64,000 bases of DNA, from the NCBI RefSeq assembly GCF_000960475.2, contig NZ_JZDQ02000004.1:1-64000 (forward strand). Direction: 5' to 3'. This DNA is from Nocardioides luteus. Its GTDB lineage: Bacteria > Actinomycetota > Actinomycetes > Propionibacteriales > Nocardioidaceae. The notes below the pieces were generated by a model, which did no database searches, had not been told where the DNA came from, and saw only the letters and a program-made list of their open reading frames with translations. This document shows, in pieces, positions 8,635-16,836 of this stretch. How positions within the stretch are numbered: the stretch's first letter is position 1; each line of letters begins with the position of its first letter. The position numbers were made by a program, and so were the translations under genes.

Positions 8635-8655
8635 CCCTCAACGTTGACTTGAGGG
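8635..8655. promoter_or_regulatory. Inverted repeat upstream of garA
   Basis: CCCTCAA (8635-8641), 7-nt spacer containing a smaller palindrome, TTGAGGG (8649-8655), 36 nt before garA. It resembles a MerR-type operator, and two MerR genes are nearby, but no regulator can be assigned. The rest of 8489-8690 holds two copies of ACCGAGCGAGG and nothing else recognisable. Confidence 0.35.
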
Positions 8656-8690
8656 TGTGTGCCGGCCCTCGATGAACCTGGAGCTACAAA

Positions 8691-9173
8691 ATGTCCGTGT
8701 GCCCCGCTTGCGGCAGCCAGAACCCCGACGAAGCGCGGTTCTGCTCGCAGTGTGGCGTAAGCCTGACCGGGACCGACCAGACCTCGACGATTCAGCTCGG
8801 GGCTGACGCCGACACCTCCGACCGGGTGCTCAGCCCGATCGAGGCGGCCACCGTCGAGGCCCTGCCACGTGGCAACGGCATGCTCGTCGTGCAGCGTGGT
8901 CCCGGAGCCGGAAGCCGCTTCCTCCTCGACCAGGACACCGTGGTCGCCGGCCGTCACCCGGACAGCGACATCTTCCTCGACGACGTCACCGTCTCGCGTC
9001 GCCACGCCGAGTTCAAGCGCACCGGCGACACCTTCGAGGTCTCCGACGTCGGCAGCCTCAACGGCACCTACGTCAACCGTGACCGCATCGAGAACGTCGT
9101 CCTCAAGGACGGCGACGAGGTGCAGGTCGGGAAGTTCCGGCTCGTCTTCTACGCCGGGCACGAAGGGGCGTAG
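8691..9173 (+). CDS. garA: GarA-type FHA protein with N-terminal zinc ribbon
   Basis: 160 residues from ATG 8691, with GGAG seven nt upstream. Residues 1-22 form a double-knuckle zinc ribbon (Cys 4, 7, 18, 21). A Thr/Ser-rich stretch TSTIQLG at 31-37 occupies the place of the phosphorylated ETTS motif of mycobacterial GarA. The FHA domain (about 65-150) keeps Gly87-Arg88, Ser102, His105 and Asn124 and is very close to GarA (AGRHPDSDIFLDDVTVSRRH). In mycobacteria GarA binds and controls the 2-oxoglutarate enzymes according to Ser/Thr-kinase phosphorylation. The mycobacterial protein has no zinc ribbon. Confidence 0.9.
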   Translation: MSVCPACGSQNPDEARFCSQCGVSLTGTDQTSTIQLGADADTSDRVLSPIEAATVEALPRGNGMLVVQRGPGAGSRFLLDQDTVVAGRHPDSDIFLDDVTVSRRHAEFKRTGDTFEVSDVGSLNGTYVNRDRIENVVLKDGDEVQVGKFRLVFYAGHEGA

Positions 9174-9176
9174 CCG

Positions 9177-9929
9177 ATGGCCGCCGCCGCGATGCCCGAC
9201 CCTCAACGGCCGGCCAGCGACTCGGGGGAGCGGCTCAACATCGGGCAGGTCCTGGACCAGCTGCGTCCTGACTTTCCCACGGTCACGATCCCGAAGATCC
9301 GGTTTCTCGAGGACAAGGGACTGATCAAGCCGGAGCGTACGCCCGCGGGCTACCGCAAGTTCTCCCGCCGTGACGTGGAGCGGTTGCGCTACGTCCTGCG
9401 GATGCAGCGCGACCACTACCTGCCGCTGAAGGTCATCGGCGAGCACCTCGACGCGATCGACCGCGGCCTCGAGCCGCCGGCGATCGAGCCGACCGTCCCG
9501 ACTGTCCCGACGGTCGCTCTGACGCCCGACGGCGCGCCGGGGGCGGAGTCGTTCCGGCGTACGGATCACATGCGGATCTCGCGACGCGAGCTCCTCAAGA
9601 TCGCCGAGGTCGACGACGCGCTGCTGAGCGAGCTGGAGAAGATGGCGCTGGTGGTGCCGCTGCGCAGCGGTCACTACGACACCGATGCCCTTGCGATCGC
9701 GCGCACGGCCAAGGAGCTGTCCGAGTTCGGCATCGAGCCCCGTCACCTGCGCGGCATGAAGGCCGCCGCCGACCGCGAGGTCGGGCTGATCGAGCAGATC
9801 GTGGCGCCGCTGCGACGCCCGGGCAACGCCGGAGCGCAGGGTCGCGCCGAGGAGATCGGCAGCGAGATCGCCTCCCTGGCGGTCCGTCTGCACGCCACAT
9901 TGGTGAAGTCCGGGCTGCGCGCCCGCTGA
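9177..9929 (+). CDS. ftsR: MerR-family regulator FtsR
   Basis: 250 residues from ATG 9177, three nt after garA. A MerR winged helix covers about residues 20-90 (IPKIRFLEDKGLIKPERTPA, then YRKFSRRDVERLRYVLRMQR). The C-terminal part (about 125-245) is the helical domain of the FtsR/Rv1828 group, not a ligand-binding Cys or GyrI-like domain. FtsR activates ftsZ in corynebacteria. Position directly after garA matches Rv1827-Rv1828 and supports the call. Confidence 0.85.
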   Translation: MAAAAMPDPQRPASDSGERLNIGQVLDQLRPDFPTVTIPKIRFLEDKGLIKPERTPAGYRKFSRRDVERLRYVLRMQRDHYLPLKVIGEHLDAIDRGLEPPAIEPTVPTVPTVALTPDGAPGAESFRRTDHMRISRRELLKIAEVDDALLSELEKMALVVPLRSGHYDTDALAIARTAKELSEFGIEPRHLRGMKAAADREVGLIEQIVAPLRRPGNAGAQGRAEEIGSEIASLAVRLHATLVKSGLRAR

Positions 9930-9971
9930 CCGGGCTGCTGTCGCGCCCCGGAGGCGGGTAGGGTGGATGAC

Positions 9972-10439
9972 ATGCGCGAGGTCGATGTGCTCGGAGTCCG
10001 AGTGGAGATGCCCTCCAACCAGCCGATCGTGCTGTTGCGCGAGGTGGCGGGTGAGCGATACCTGCCCATCTGGATCGGCGCGGTGGAGGCGACCGCGATC
10101 GCCTTCGCCCAGCAGGGTGTGGTGCCGCCCAGGCCGTTGACCCACGACCTGCTCAAGGACGTCGTGGAGGCGACCGGCAACGAGCTCACCGAGGTGCAGA
10201 TCACCTCGGTGACCGACCGCGTCTTCTACGCCAACCTGGTCTTCGCCTCGGGCGTCGAGGTGAGTGCGCGGCCCTCGGACTCGATCGCGCTGGCGCTGCG
10301 TACGGGGACCAAGATCGTGGTCGCCGACGAGGTCCTCGACGAGGCCGGGCTCGCCGTCCCGGCCGAGCAGGAGGACGAGATCGAGAAGTTCCGCGAGTTC
10401 CTCGACGAGATCACGCCCGAGGACTTCGAGTCCCACTGA
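9972..10439 (+). CDS. Bifunctional nuclease family protein (DUF151)
   Basis: 155 residues from ATG 9972. TAGGGT lies exactly seven nt before this ATG, the leaderless pattern; GTG 9963 behind GGAGG would add three residues. The BFN fold is seen in VEMPSNQPIVLLREVAGERY, LPIWIGAVEATAIA and DSIALALRTGTKI. The C-terminal third is acidic. Homologue of Rv1829, adjacent to ftsR as in mycobacteria. Plant and Aquifex relatives show RNase/DNase activity; the bacterial role is not settled. Confidence 0.85.
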   Translation: MREVDVLGVRVEMPSNQPIVLLREVAGERYLPIWIGAVEATAIAFAQQGVVPPRPLTHDLLKDVVEATGNELTEVQITSVTDRVFYANLVFASGVEVSARPSDSIALALRTGTKIVVADEVLDEAGLAVPAEQEDEIEKFREFLDEITPEDFESH

Positions 10440-10446
10440 GACCTGT

Positions 10447-11283
10447 TCAGTCGCTGAGCGAGAGCATCGCCTTCTCGTCGACCGTGTCGGTCTCGGCCTG
10501 GTAGACGATCATGCGCTGGCCGCCGGTGCGGGCCAGCTGCATGACCTCGTAGGTGAGCGTCATCCGGCCCACCCGCGGATGCTCGAACGTCTTGGTGCCG
10601 CCGCTGCGCTCGCACACGTCGTAGAGCGCCCAGATCTCGGCGAACTCCGGCGACTTGAGCAGCAGCTCGCCGACCAGCGCGGCCAGCCGGGGTGAGTCGA
10701 GGTCGGTGCCACCGACGGCGCGCAGGTGGGCGACCGAGCTGGTCACCGTCTGGTGCCACGGGTCGAGCAGGTGTCGGCCGACCGGGTCGAGGAAGTGGTA
10801 ACGGGTCAGGTTCCGGTGCTCCCGCGGTCCGTCCCACAGGCCCGGATAGAGCCGTCGACCCGGCCGATTGACCGCCAGGACGTCGTTGTGCCTGCTGACC
10901 ACGAAGGCCGGCAGCGGTTCCAGCGTCTCCAACATGACGAGCACCGACGGACGTACGGTCGTATCGGTCGTCGCCCGGGGAACGCTGAAGCGTCCCGAGG
11001 CCACCTCGGCGAGCTCGTGCAGGCGCTGGTGGGCGTCCCCGGTGAGGCGCAGCGTACGGGCCAGGGAGTCCAGGACCGCCGCAGACGGGTTGGTCTCGCG
11101 GCCTCGTTCCAGCCGGGTGTAGTAGTCGACCGACACGCCCGCGAGGGCAGCCAGCTCCTCCCGCCGCAGTCCAGGGGTACGCCGCACCCCGGTGCCCGCG
11201 GGCAGACCTGCCTCCTCCGGGGTCACCCGTGCGCGCCGGGCCCGCAGGTAGCGCCCGAGCTCAGTTGCAGCCATATCGCTCAT
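10447..11283 (-). CDS. XRE-family regulator with MmyB-like ligand domain
   Basis: 278 residues from ATG 11283 (GGAG just upstream; ATG 11274 is also possible). An N-terminal helix-turn-helix is seen at GLRREELAALAGVSVDYYTR, followed by an MmyB-type PAS-like domain (about 110-275) with the HFLDP and LVGELLLKSPEFAEIW blocks. Such regulators bind small, often fatty, ligands. It is divergent from an MFS exporter gene 142 nt away and is probably its repressor. The pair is inserted into the otherwise conserved Rv1829-Rv1830 junction. Confidence 0.85.
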   Translation of the reverse strand: MSDMAATELGRYLRARRARVTPEEAGLPAGTGVRRTPGLRREELAALAGVSVDYYTRLERGRETNPSAAVLDSLARTLRLTGDAHQRLHELAEVASGRFSVPRATTDTTVRPSVLVMLETLEPLPAFVVSRHNDVLAVNRPGRRLYPGLWDGPREHRNLTRYHFLDPVGRHLLDPWHQTVTSSVAHLRAVGGTDLDSPRLAALVGELLLKSPEFAEIWALYDVCERSGGTKTFEHPRVGRMTLTYEVMQLARTGGQRMIVYQAETDTVDEKAMLSLSD

Positions 11284-11425
11284 CCTCTCCAGTGTGCCGC
11301 ACGTCGCCGCGGCGTGAGGGGCCGTGTCATACCCACCCCTGGCGGCACCGCGGCATCGCGCGGTCTGCCTCATCGCGCGAGGCGCGACCAGACTCTCCGG
11401 CAGGACGATCCTGAGGAGGAACCCG
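11284..11425. promoter_or_regulatory. Divergent control region of the HTH/MFS pair
   Basis: The 142-nt gap contains two direct copies of CATCGCGCG about 20 nt apart (around 11353 and 11372), a plausible binding site for the adjacent XRE regulator. No -35/-10 pair is clear. Confidence 0.3.
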
Positions 11426-12826
11426 ATGACCGTAGCTGCCGACGAGACGTCGACACGAGAGCCGGCCGCGCCGCCGGCGGGGAGCGTTCGAGCGCTCCTG
11501 GCCGCGTTGCTGGGCTTCACCGTGATCACCGTCGACGTCTCCGCAGTGAACATCGCGCTGCCGTATCTCCACCGGGACCTCGGCGGAGGGATGGCCGGTC
11601 TGCAATGGGTGGTGGACGCGTACACGTTGATGTTCGCGGCGCTGATGCTCTCTGCCGGGGCCGTGACCGACCGCATCGGTCCGGTGCGCGCCTACGGGCT
11701 GGGCGTGGTGCTGTTCACCGCTGCGTCGCTGGCCTGCGCGGCGGCCCCGGTGATGCCGGTGCTCATCGCGGCGCGGGTGTTCCAGGGCGCCGCCGCAGCG
11801 CTGGTGATGCCGGCCTCGCTCGCGCTGGTCCGGGTGGCCTATGACGACGCCCGGGCCCGTGCGCAGGCCATCGCGGTGTGGACGATCGGGGGATCGGCGG
11901 CGATGGCGCTGGGGCCGGTGGCCGGCGGCCTGCTGAGCGAGTACGCCGGCTGGCGCTGGGTCTTCCTGGTCAACGTGCCGATCGGGATCCTGATCGTGGC
12001 CCTGCTGGCAGGCCTCCGGATCCGGTCGATGAGGCACCGGGCGCCGCTCGATCTCCCGGGCCAGGTGCTCGCCGTGGTCGCGCTGTCCGCGCTCACGTAC
12101 GCCGTCATCGAGGCCGGCCACACCGGCTGGCACTCGGGCGCTCTGCTCGCGGGGGCGACCTCCGTCGCGGCGGCCCTTGCCTTCGTCGTGGTGGAGCATC
12201 GCTCGGCCGCCCCGGTGCTGCCGCTCGGCCTGCTGGCTCGCGGCCGGGTGGCGGTCGCCCTGGTCTCCGGGTTCGGGATCAACTTCGGGTTCTACGGCGG
12301 CATCTTCCTGCTCGGGCTCTACTACCAGCAGGTGCGGGGCTGGACCGGCGCCGAGGCGGGGTTGATGTTCGTCGTCCCGGCGGCGCTGACCACGTGCGCC
12401 AACATGGTGGCCCCGCGGCTGGCGCAGGTCGTCGGCCGGCGCCCGCTCATCGTCGGCGGTCAGCTGATCCTGGCGGTGGCGATGCTCGTGCTGCTCCCGC
12501 TCGCGACGACGACGCCGGTCTGGCTGGTCCTCGTCCTCCTGGTCCCGCTGGCGACGGGCGGAGCCCTGGCGATCACCCTCGTCACCGCCGACCTGATCGA
12601 CGCCGTCGAGCCCGCCCGGGTGGGCGTCGCGACCGGTGCGCTCAGCACGTTCCGGCAGACGGGTGGCGCCATCGCGGTCGCGGTGTTCGGTGGTCTTGCT
12701 GCCGGTGCGACCGGGATCCTCACCCTGCCCGGGATGCGGGCCTGTCTCCTCGTCGGTGGCGTCGTGCTCGTGCTGACGGCTGTCGTCGCCGCCGGTGGTG
12801 CGCGCAAAGCCTCATCCTCTGGTTGA
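11426..12826 (+). CDS. MFS drug exporter, DHA2/EmrB-QacA type
   Basis: 466 residues from ATG 11426, with GAGGAGGA five nt upstream. About 14 hydrophobic segments, as in the DHA2 subfamily. Family motifs: the first helix ends VDVSAVNIALPYLHRDL, motif A is present as TDRIGPVRAYGLG, and motif C appears near GGSAAMALGPVAGGLLSEYA. Proton-driven efflux of a toxic compound or antibiotic is the usual role; the substrate is unknown. It is probably controlled by the divergent MmyB-type regulator. Confidence 0.88.
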   Translation: MTVAADETSTREPAAPPAGSVRALLAALLGFTVITVDVSAVNIALPYLHRDLGGGMAGLQWVVDAYTLMFAALMLSAGAVTDRIGPVRAYGLGVVLFTAASLACAAAPVMPVLIAARVFQGAAAALVMPASLALVRVAYDDARARAQAIAVWTIGGSAAMALGPVAGGLLSEYAGWRWVFLVNVPIGILIVALLAGLRIRSMRHRAPLDLPGQVLAVVALSALTYAVIEAGHTGWHSGALLAGATSVAAALAFVVVEHRSAAPVLPLGLLARGRVAVALVSGFGINFGFYGGIFLLGLYYQQVRGWTGAEAGLMFVVPAALTTCANMVAPRLAQVVGRRPLIVGGQLILAVAMLVLLPLATTTPVWLVLVLLVPLATGGALAITLVTADLIDAVEPARVGVATGALSTFRQTGGAIAVAVFGGLAAGATGILTLPGMRACLLVGGVVLVLTAVVAAGGARKASSSG

Positions 12827-12833
12827 GGGTTAG

Positions 12834-12862
12834 CCCCGGCGACACGCCGGAGGGGGTTCTTT
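12834..12862 (+). terminator. Terminator after the MFS gene
   Basis: Stem CCCCGGCG / CGCCGG-A-GGGG (one bulged A) with a 3-nt loop, followed by GTTCTTT. It starts 7 nt after the stop at 12826. Confidence 0.7.
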
Positions 12863-12904
12863 GACCAGGGACCTTGCGGCGCTTACCTTGTAGTTGTCTC
12901 TGTT

Positions 12905-12961
12905 GTAACTCCAACGATGTGGTCCCCCCGCCGCAGCCGTTCATTCCCCGAGTGGAGTTAC
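12905..12961. promoter_or_regulatory. Widely spaced inverted repeat upstream of the MerR gene
   Basis: GTAACTCCA (12905-12913) and its exact inverse TGGAGTTAC (12953-12961) are separated by 39 nt and end 17 nt before the start codon at 12979. The region also holds TTGTAGTTG and TTGTAACTCCAAC. The arrangement suggests two operator half-sites for self-control by the downstream MerR protein. Confidence 0.4.
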
Positions 12962-12978
12962 GCTCAACGGAGTAGACG

Positions 12979-13596
12979 ATGGAGGACATCGTGTTCGACC
13001 ACGAGCAGAAGCCCGGCCACGGCGCCGACGACGCGCAACGCGCGGCGGAGCAGGCTGACGAGCAGGGCCTTCTCTTCACCGACGATGTCTCGCCTCTGCC
13101 GAGCGACACCGGTTACCGCGGCCCGACGGCGTGCAACGCGGCCGGGATCAGCTACCGCCAGCTCGACTACTGGGCCCGCACCGGTCTCGTCGAGCCGAGC
13201 GTGCGCGGTGCCACCGGCTCCGGCACCCAGCGGCTCTACTCCTTCCGCGACATCCTGATCCTCAAGGTGATCAAGCGACTCCTCGACGCCGGCATCTCGC
13301 TGCAGCAGATCCGTGCCGCCGTGCAGCACCTGCGTGAGCGTGGCACCGACGACCTGACGCGCGTCACCCTGATGAGCGACGGCGCCTCGGTCTACGAGTG
13401 CACCAGCAACGACGAGGTCATCGACCTGCTCCAGGGCGGGCAGGGCGTCTTCGGCATCGCCATCGGCGGCGTCTGGCGCGAGATCGAGGGGACCCTCTCG
13501 GAGCTGCCGAGCGAGCGTACGACCGACGACGGCGAGGTGGTCGCTTCGGCGGCCGACGAGCTGGCCGCCCGCCGCGCCGCCCGCAACGCCGGGTGA
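12979..13596 (+). CDS. MerR-family regulator (Rv1830-like)
   Basis: 205 residues from ATG 12979, with GGAG six nt upstream. An acidic N-terminus of about 35 residues precedes a MerR helix-turn-helix (ISYRQLDYWARTGLVEPSVR; LYSFRDILILKVIKRLLDAG). The remaining 100 residues are a C-terminal effector or dimer domain without metal-binding Cys. In mycobacteria the equivalent gene lies just before gcvB and helps control growth; here it also precedes gcvP and its riboswitch. Confidence 0.85.
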   Translation: MEDIVFDHEQKPGHGADDAQRAAEQADEQGLLFTDDVSPLPSDTGYRGPTACNAAGISYRQLDYWARTGLVEPSVRGATGSGTQRLYSFRDILILKVIKRLLDAGISLQQIRAAVQHLRERGTDDLTRVTLMSDGASVYECTSNDEVIDLLQGGQGVFGIAIGGVWREIEGTLSELPSERTTDDGEVVASAADELAARRAARNAG

Positions 13597-13613
13597 TCCA
13601 GGACTCATTCGAA

Positions 13614-13657
13614 ACAGGGCCTCGAGGCCCCGCTAAGGCGGGACCTCGAGGCCCTGT
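13614..13657 (+). terminator. Strong terminator between merR and the gcvP riboswitch
   Basis: A 14-bp perfect stem, ACAGGGCCTCGAGG / CCTCGAGGCCCTGT, with an inner GC hairpin in the loop, followed by CGTTT. It isolates gcvP transcription from the merR gene. Confidence 0.85.
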
Positions 13658-13683
13658 CGTTTATGCTGGAGGTGCTGACCATC

Positions 13684-13800
13684 CCGCACGGGAGAGCCCC
13701 ACTTGCTGGGGCGCCGAAGGGGCAATTCCTCCCCGGAAACTCTCAGGCACCCACGACTGTGCGGACCAGGCAACTCTGAAGCGGCACTGATGCCGTGACA
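13684..13800 (+). ncRNA. Glycine riboswitch (gcvT motif)
   Basis: The class hallmarks are present in order: GGGAGAG, the stem around GCCCC/GGGGC, GCCGAAGGGGCAA, then AACTCTCAGG. Stem P1 pairs CCGCAC (13684-13689) with GTGCGG (13759-13764). Past P1 there is only a short hairpin, CGGCA/TGCCG (13782-13795), instead of a second aptamer. It sits 47 nt before the chosen gcvP start and should switch gcvP on when glycine is plentiful. Confidence 0.9.
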
Positions 13801-13846
13801 GAGGGGGAGGGCTTACGAGTTGTCTCAAATGCCCTCAGGAGCCACT

Positions 13847-16717
13847 GTGTCCGACACGCCCACCCTGTCCGAGCTCGATGCCGCCTCCCCGTTCGTGGAG
13901 CGCCACGTCGGGCTCTCGGCCGCCGACGAGGCGACCATGCTCGCGCGGCTCGGCTACGACTCGGTAGCAGCGATGATGGACGCCGCCGTCCCGGCGGGGA
14001 TCCGCTCGACGGAGTCCCTCGACCTGCCGGCCGCGCTGACCGAGGCGCAGGTCGCGTCGCTGGCGCGCGAGATAGCCGCGTCCAACAAGCCCGGTGAGGC
14101 CATGATCGGGCTGGGTTACCACGCCACCGTGACGCCGCCGGTGATCCGTCGCAACGTGCTCGAGGACCCGAGCTGGTACACCGCCTACACGCCCTACCAG
14201 CCCGAGATCTCCCAGGGCCGCCTCGAGGCGCTGATCAACTTCCAGACCATGGTCGGCGACCTGACCGGCCTGCCGGTGGCCAACTCCTCGCTCCTGGACG
14301 AGGGCACCGCCGCCGCTGAGGCGCTCGCTCTGGTGCACCGCGCCAACCGGAAGGGCTCCGGGCCGTTCGTCATCGACGCCGACGCGCTGCCCCAGTCGAT
14401 CGAGGTCGTGAAGGTGCGCGCCGAGGCGATGGGCCTCGAGGTCGTCGTGGCCGACCTGTCGCAGGGTCTGCCCGAGGGCGATGTGATCGGCGTGCTGGTG
14501 CAGTACCCCGGTGCCTCCGGCCGCGTACCGGACCTGAAGCCCATCGTGGACGCCGCCCACGAGCGGGGTGCGCTGGCCGTCGTCGCGGCCGACCTGCTCG
14601 CGCTGACCGTCCTGGAGGCGCCCGGCACCCTCGGTGCCGACGTCGTCGTCGGCTCGACCCAGCGCTTCGGCATCCCGCTCTTCTACGGCGGCCCGCACGC
14701 CGGCTACATGGCCGTCCACGAGGGGATCGAGCGGCACCTGCCCGGTCGCCTGGTCGGCGTCTCCGTCGATGCCGAGGGGCGGCCGGCGTACCGGCTCGCG
14801 CTGCAGACCCGTGAGCAGCACATCCGTCGCGAGAAGGCGACCTCCAACATCTGCACCGCGCAGGTGCTGCTCGCCGTCGGCGCTTCGATGTACGCCGTCT
14901 ACCACGGCCCCGCCGGGCTGAAGACGATCGCGACCCGCACCCACCGCTACGCCGCCGTGCTGGCCGCCGCGCTCAAGTCGGCCGGGCTGCCGCTGGTCTC
15001 GGAGACGTTCTTCGACACGCTGGGCGTCACCGTGCCCGGGCGGGCGGCCGACGTCGTCGCCGCGGCACGTGGTTTCGGCGTACATCTGCGTCTGGTGGAC
15101 GCGGACACCGTCGGCATCTCGACCTCGGAGGCGACCACCCGGTCGACCCTGTCGGCGGTGCTCAACGCGTTCGGCGTCTCGGGCGTGGACCTGGAGGAGA
15201 TCGACCGCACCACGGCGAGCGCGCTGCCCGACGGGCTGGTGCGTACGACCGACTACCTCACCCACGAGGTCTTCAACGCGCACCACAGCGAGACCCAGAT
15301 GCTGCGCTACCTGCACAAGCTCTCCGCGCGCGACTACGCCCTCGACAAGGGCATGATCCCGCTCGGCTCGTGCACCATGAAGCTCAACGCGACCACCGAG
15401 ATGGAGCCGATCTCGCTGCCCGGCTTCGCCGACCTGCACCCGTTCGTGCCCGCCGAGGACGCCGCCGGCTACACCCGTCTCGTCGGTGAGCTGGAGGGCT
15501 GGCTGGCGGAGGTCACCGGCTACGACGAGGTCTCGATCCAGCCGAACGCCGGCTCGCAGGGTGAGTTCGCCGGGCTGATGGCGATCCGTGGCTACCTCGA
15601 CGCCCAGGGGGAGGGTCACCGCGACATCTGCCTGATGCCGTCCTCGGCCCATGGCACCAACGCCGCCTCCGCCGCGATGGCGGGCATGAAGGTCCAGGTC
15701 GTGAAGTCGGCCGAGGACGGCACCGTCGACCTCGACGACCTGCGCGCGAAGCTCGCCGACCACGGCGAGAAGGTGGCCGCGATCATGGTGACCTACCCCT
15801 CGACCCACGGGGTCTACGAGGAGGGCATCACCGAGGTCTGCTCGCTGGTCCACGAGGCCGGCGGTCAGGTCTACATCGACGGCGCCAACTTCAACGCGCT
15901 CCTGGGCTACGCCAAGCCCGGCGAGTTCGGCGGCGACGTCTCCCACCTCAACCTGCACAAGACGTTCTGCATCCCGCACGGCGGCGGTGGCCCGGGCGTC
16001 GGTCCGGTGGCGGTCCGCTCCCACCTGGCCCCCTACCTGCCGTCGCACTCGCTCCACCCGGACACCTCGAAGCGCTCGGGCATCGGCGCGATCTCGGCGG
16101 CCCCGTACGGCTCGGCCGGCATCCTGCCGATCTCCTGGGCCTACATCCGGCTCATGGGTGCCGAGGGGCTCACCCGGGCGACGGCGGCCGCGGTGCTGTC
16201 GGCCAACTACGTGGCCGCGCGGCTCAACGAGCACTTCCCGGTGCTCTACCGTGGCGAGACCGGCCTGGTCGCGCACGAGTGCATCCTCGACCTGCGGCCG
16301 ATGACCAAGGAGACCGGTGTCACCGTCGACGACGTCGCCAAGCGGCTCATCGACTACGGCTTCCACGCCCCGACGATGTCCTTCCCGGTCGCCGGCACGC
16401 TCATGGTCGAGCCCACCGAGTCGGAGGACCTCGCCGAGCTGGACCGGTTCATCGACGCGATGATCGCGATCAAGGGCGAGGTCGACCGGGTCGCCTCGGG
16501 CGAGTGGACCGCGGAGAACTCCGTCCTGCGCGGAGCCCCGCACACCTCCCGTGCCCTCGTCGGCGAGTGGGACCGTGCCTACTCCCGCGAGGAGGCCGTC
16601 TTCCCGCGCGGCATCGACCCCGACAAGTACTGGCCGCCGGTGGCCCGGATCGACAACACCTACGGCGACCGCAACCTGGTCTGCTCCTGCCCGCCGGTGG
16701 AGTCCTTCGCGGAATGA
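13847..16717 (+). CDS. gcvP: Glycine dehydrogenase (decarboxylating), P protein
   Basis: 956 residues from GTG 13847 (AGGAG five nt upstream); TTG 13820 or ATG 13829 would add up to nine residues. Single-chain P protein of normal length. The N-terminal half holds [20 protein letters not shown], and the PLP-binding Lys705 lies in [18 protein letters not shown]. It decarboxylates glycine and passes the aminomethyl group to the lipoyl arm of GcvH. The glycine riboswitch directly upstream fits. GcvT is not in this window. Confidence 0.96.
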   Translation: MSDTPTLSELDAASPFVERHVGLSAADEATMLARLGYDSVAAMMDAAVPAGIRSTESLDLPAALTEAQVASLAREIAASNKPGEAMIGLGYHATVTPPVIRRNVLEDPSWYTAYTPYQPEISQGRLEALINFQTMVGDLTGLPVANSSLLDEGTAAAEALALVHRANRKGSGPFVIDADALPQSIEVVKVRAEAMGLEVVVADLSQGLPEGDVIGVLVQYPGASGRVPDLKPIVDAAHERGALAVVAADLLALTVLEAPGTLGADVVVGSTQRFGIPLFYGGPHAGYMAVHEGIERHLPGRLVGVSVDAEGRPAYRLALQTREQHIRREKATSNICTAQVLLAVGASMYAVYHGPAGLKTIATRTHRYAAVLAAALKSAGLPLVSETFFDTLGVTVPGRAADVVAAARGFGVHLRLVDADTVGISTSEATTRSTLSAVLNAFGVSGVDLEEIDRTTASALPDGLVRTTDYLTHEVFNAHHSETQMLRYLHKLSARDYALDKGMIPLGSCTMKLNATTEMEPISLPGFADLHPFVPAEDAAGYTRLVGELEGWLAEVTGYDEVSIQPNAGSQGEFAGLMAIRGYLDAQGEGHRDICLMPSSAHGTNAASAAMAGMKVQVVKSAEDGTVDLDDLRAKLADHGEKVAAIMVTYPSTHGVYEEGITEVCSLVHEAGGQVYIDGANFNALLGYAKPGEFGGDVSHLNLHKTFCIPHGGGGPGVGPVAVRSHLAPYLPSHSLHPDTSKRSGIGAISAAPYGSAGILPISWAYIRLMGAEGLTRATAAAVLSANYVAARLNEHFPVLYRGETGLVAHECILDLRPMTKETGVTVDDVAKRLIDYGFHAPTMSFPVAGTLMVEPTESEDLAELDRFIDAMIAIKGEVDRVASGEWTAENSVLRGAPHTSRALVGEWDRAYSREEAVFPRGIDPDKYWPPVARIDNTYGDRNLVCSCPPVESFAE

Positions 16718-16723
16718 TCACCA

Positions 16724-16825
16724 CCCGCCGAGTCGGCTCGTTCTGACCGAAATGCATGCCGAGTCGGCGCGTCATGACGCGCCGACTCGGCGTGGTTCTA
16801 CGTCAGGATGAGCCGACTCGGCGGG
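16724..16825. repeat. Nested palindromic intergenic element between convergent genes
   Basis: Four copies of the 11-mer GCCGAGTCGGC or its inverse occur at 16727, 16758, 16781 and 16812. The outer arms (16724-16739 and 16810-16825) pair over 16 bp without mismatch. Inside them, 16758-16791 is a perfect 34-nt palindrome. It lies between convergent gcvP and the SGNH hydrolase gene and can act as a two-way terminator; the same core recurs at 27645. Confidence 0.8.
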
Positions 16826-16836
16826 GTTGTGCGTGA

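Noticed and set aside
13765-13800. A second glycine aptamer
   Set aside because: The GCCGAAGG and CTCTCAGG signatures are not repeated after P1; only a short hairpin is present.
13835-16543. A 902-codon open frame antisense to gcvP
   Set aside because: gcvP is certain on the other strand. The antisense translation is low-complexity Arg/Gly/Val/Asp with no motif and no ribosome site.
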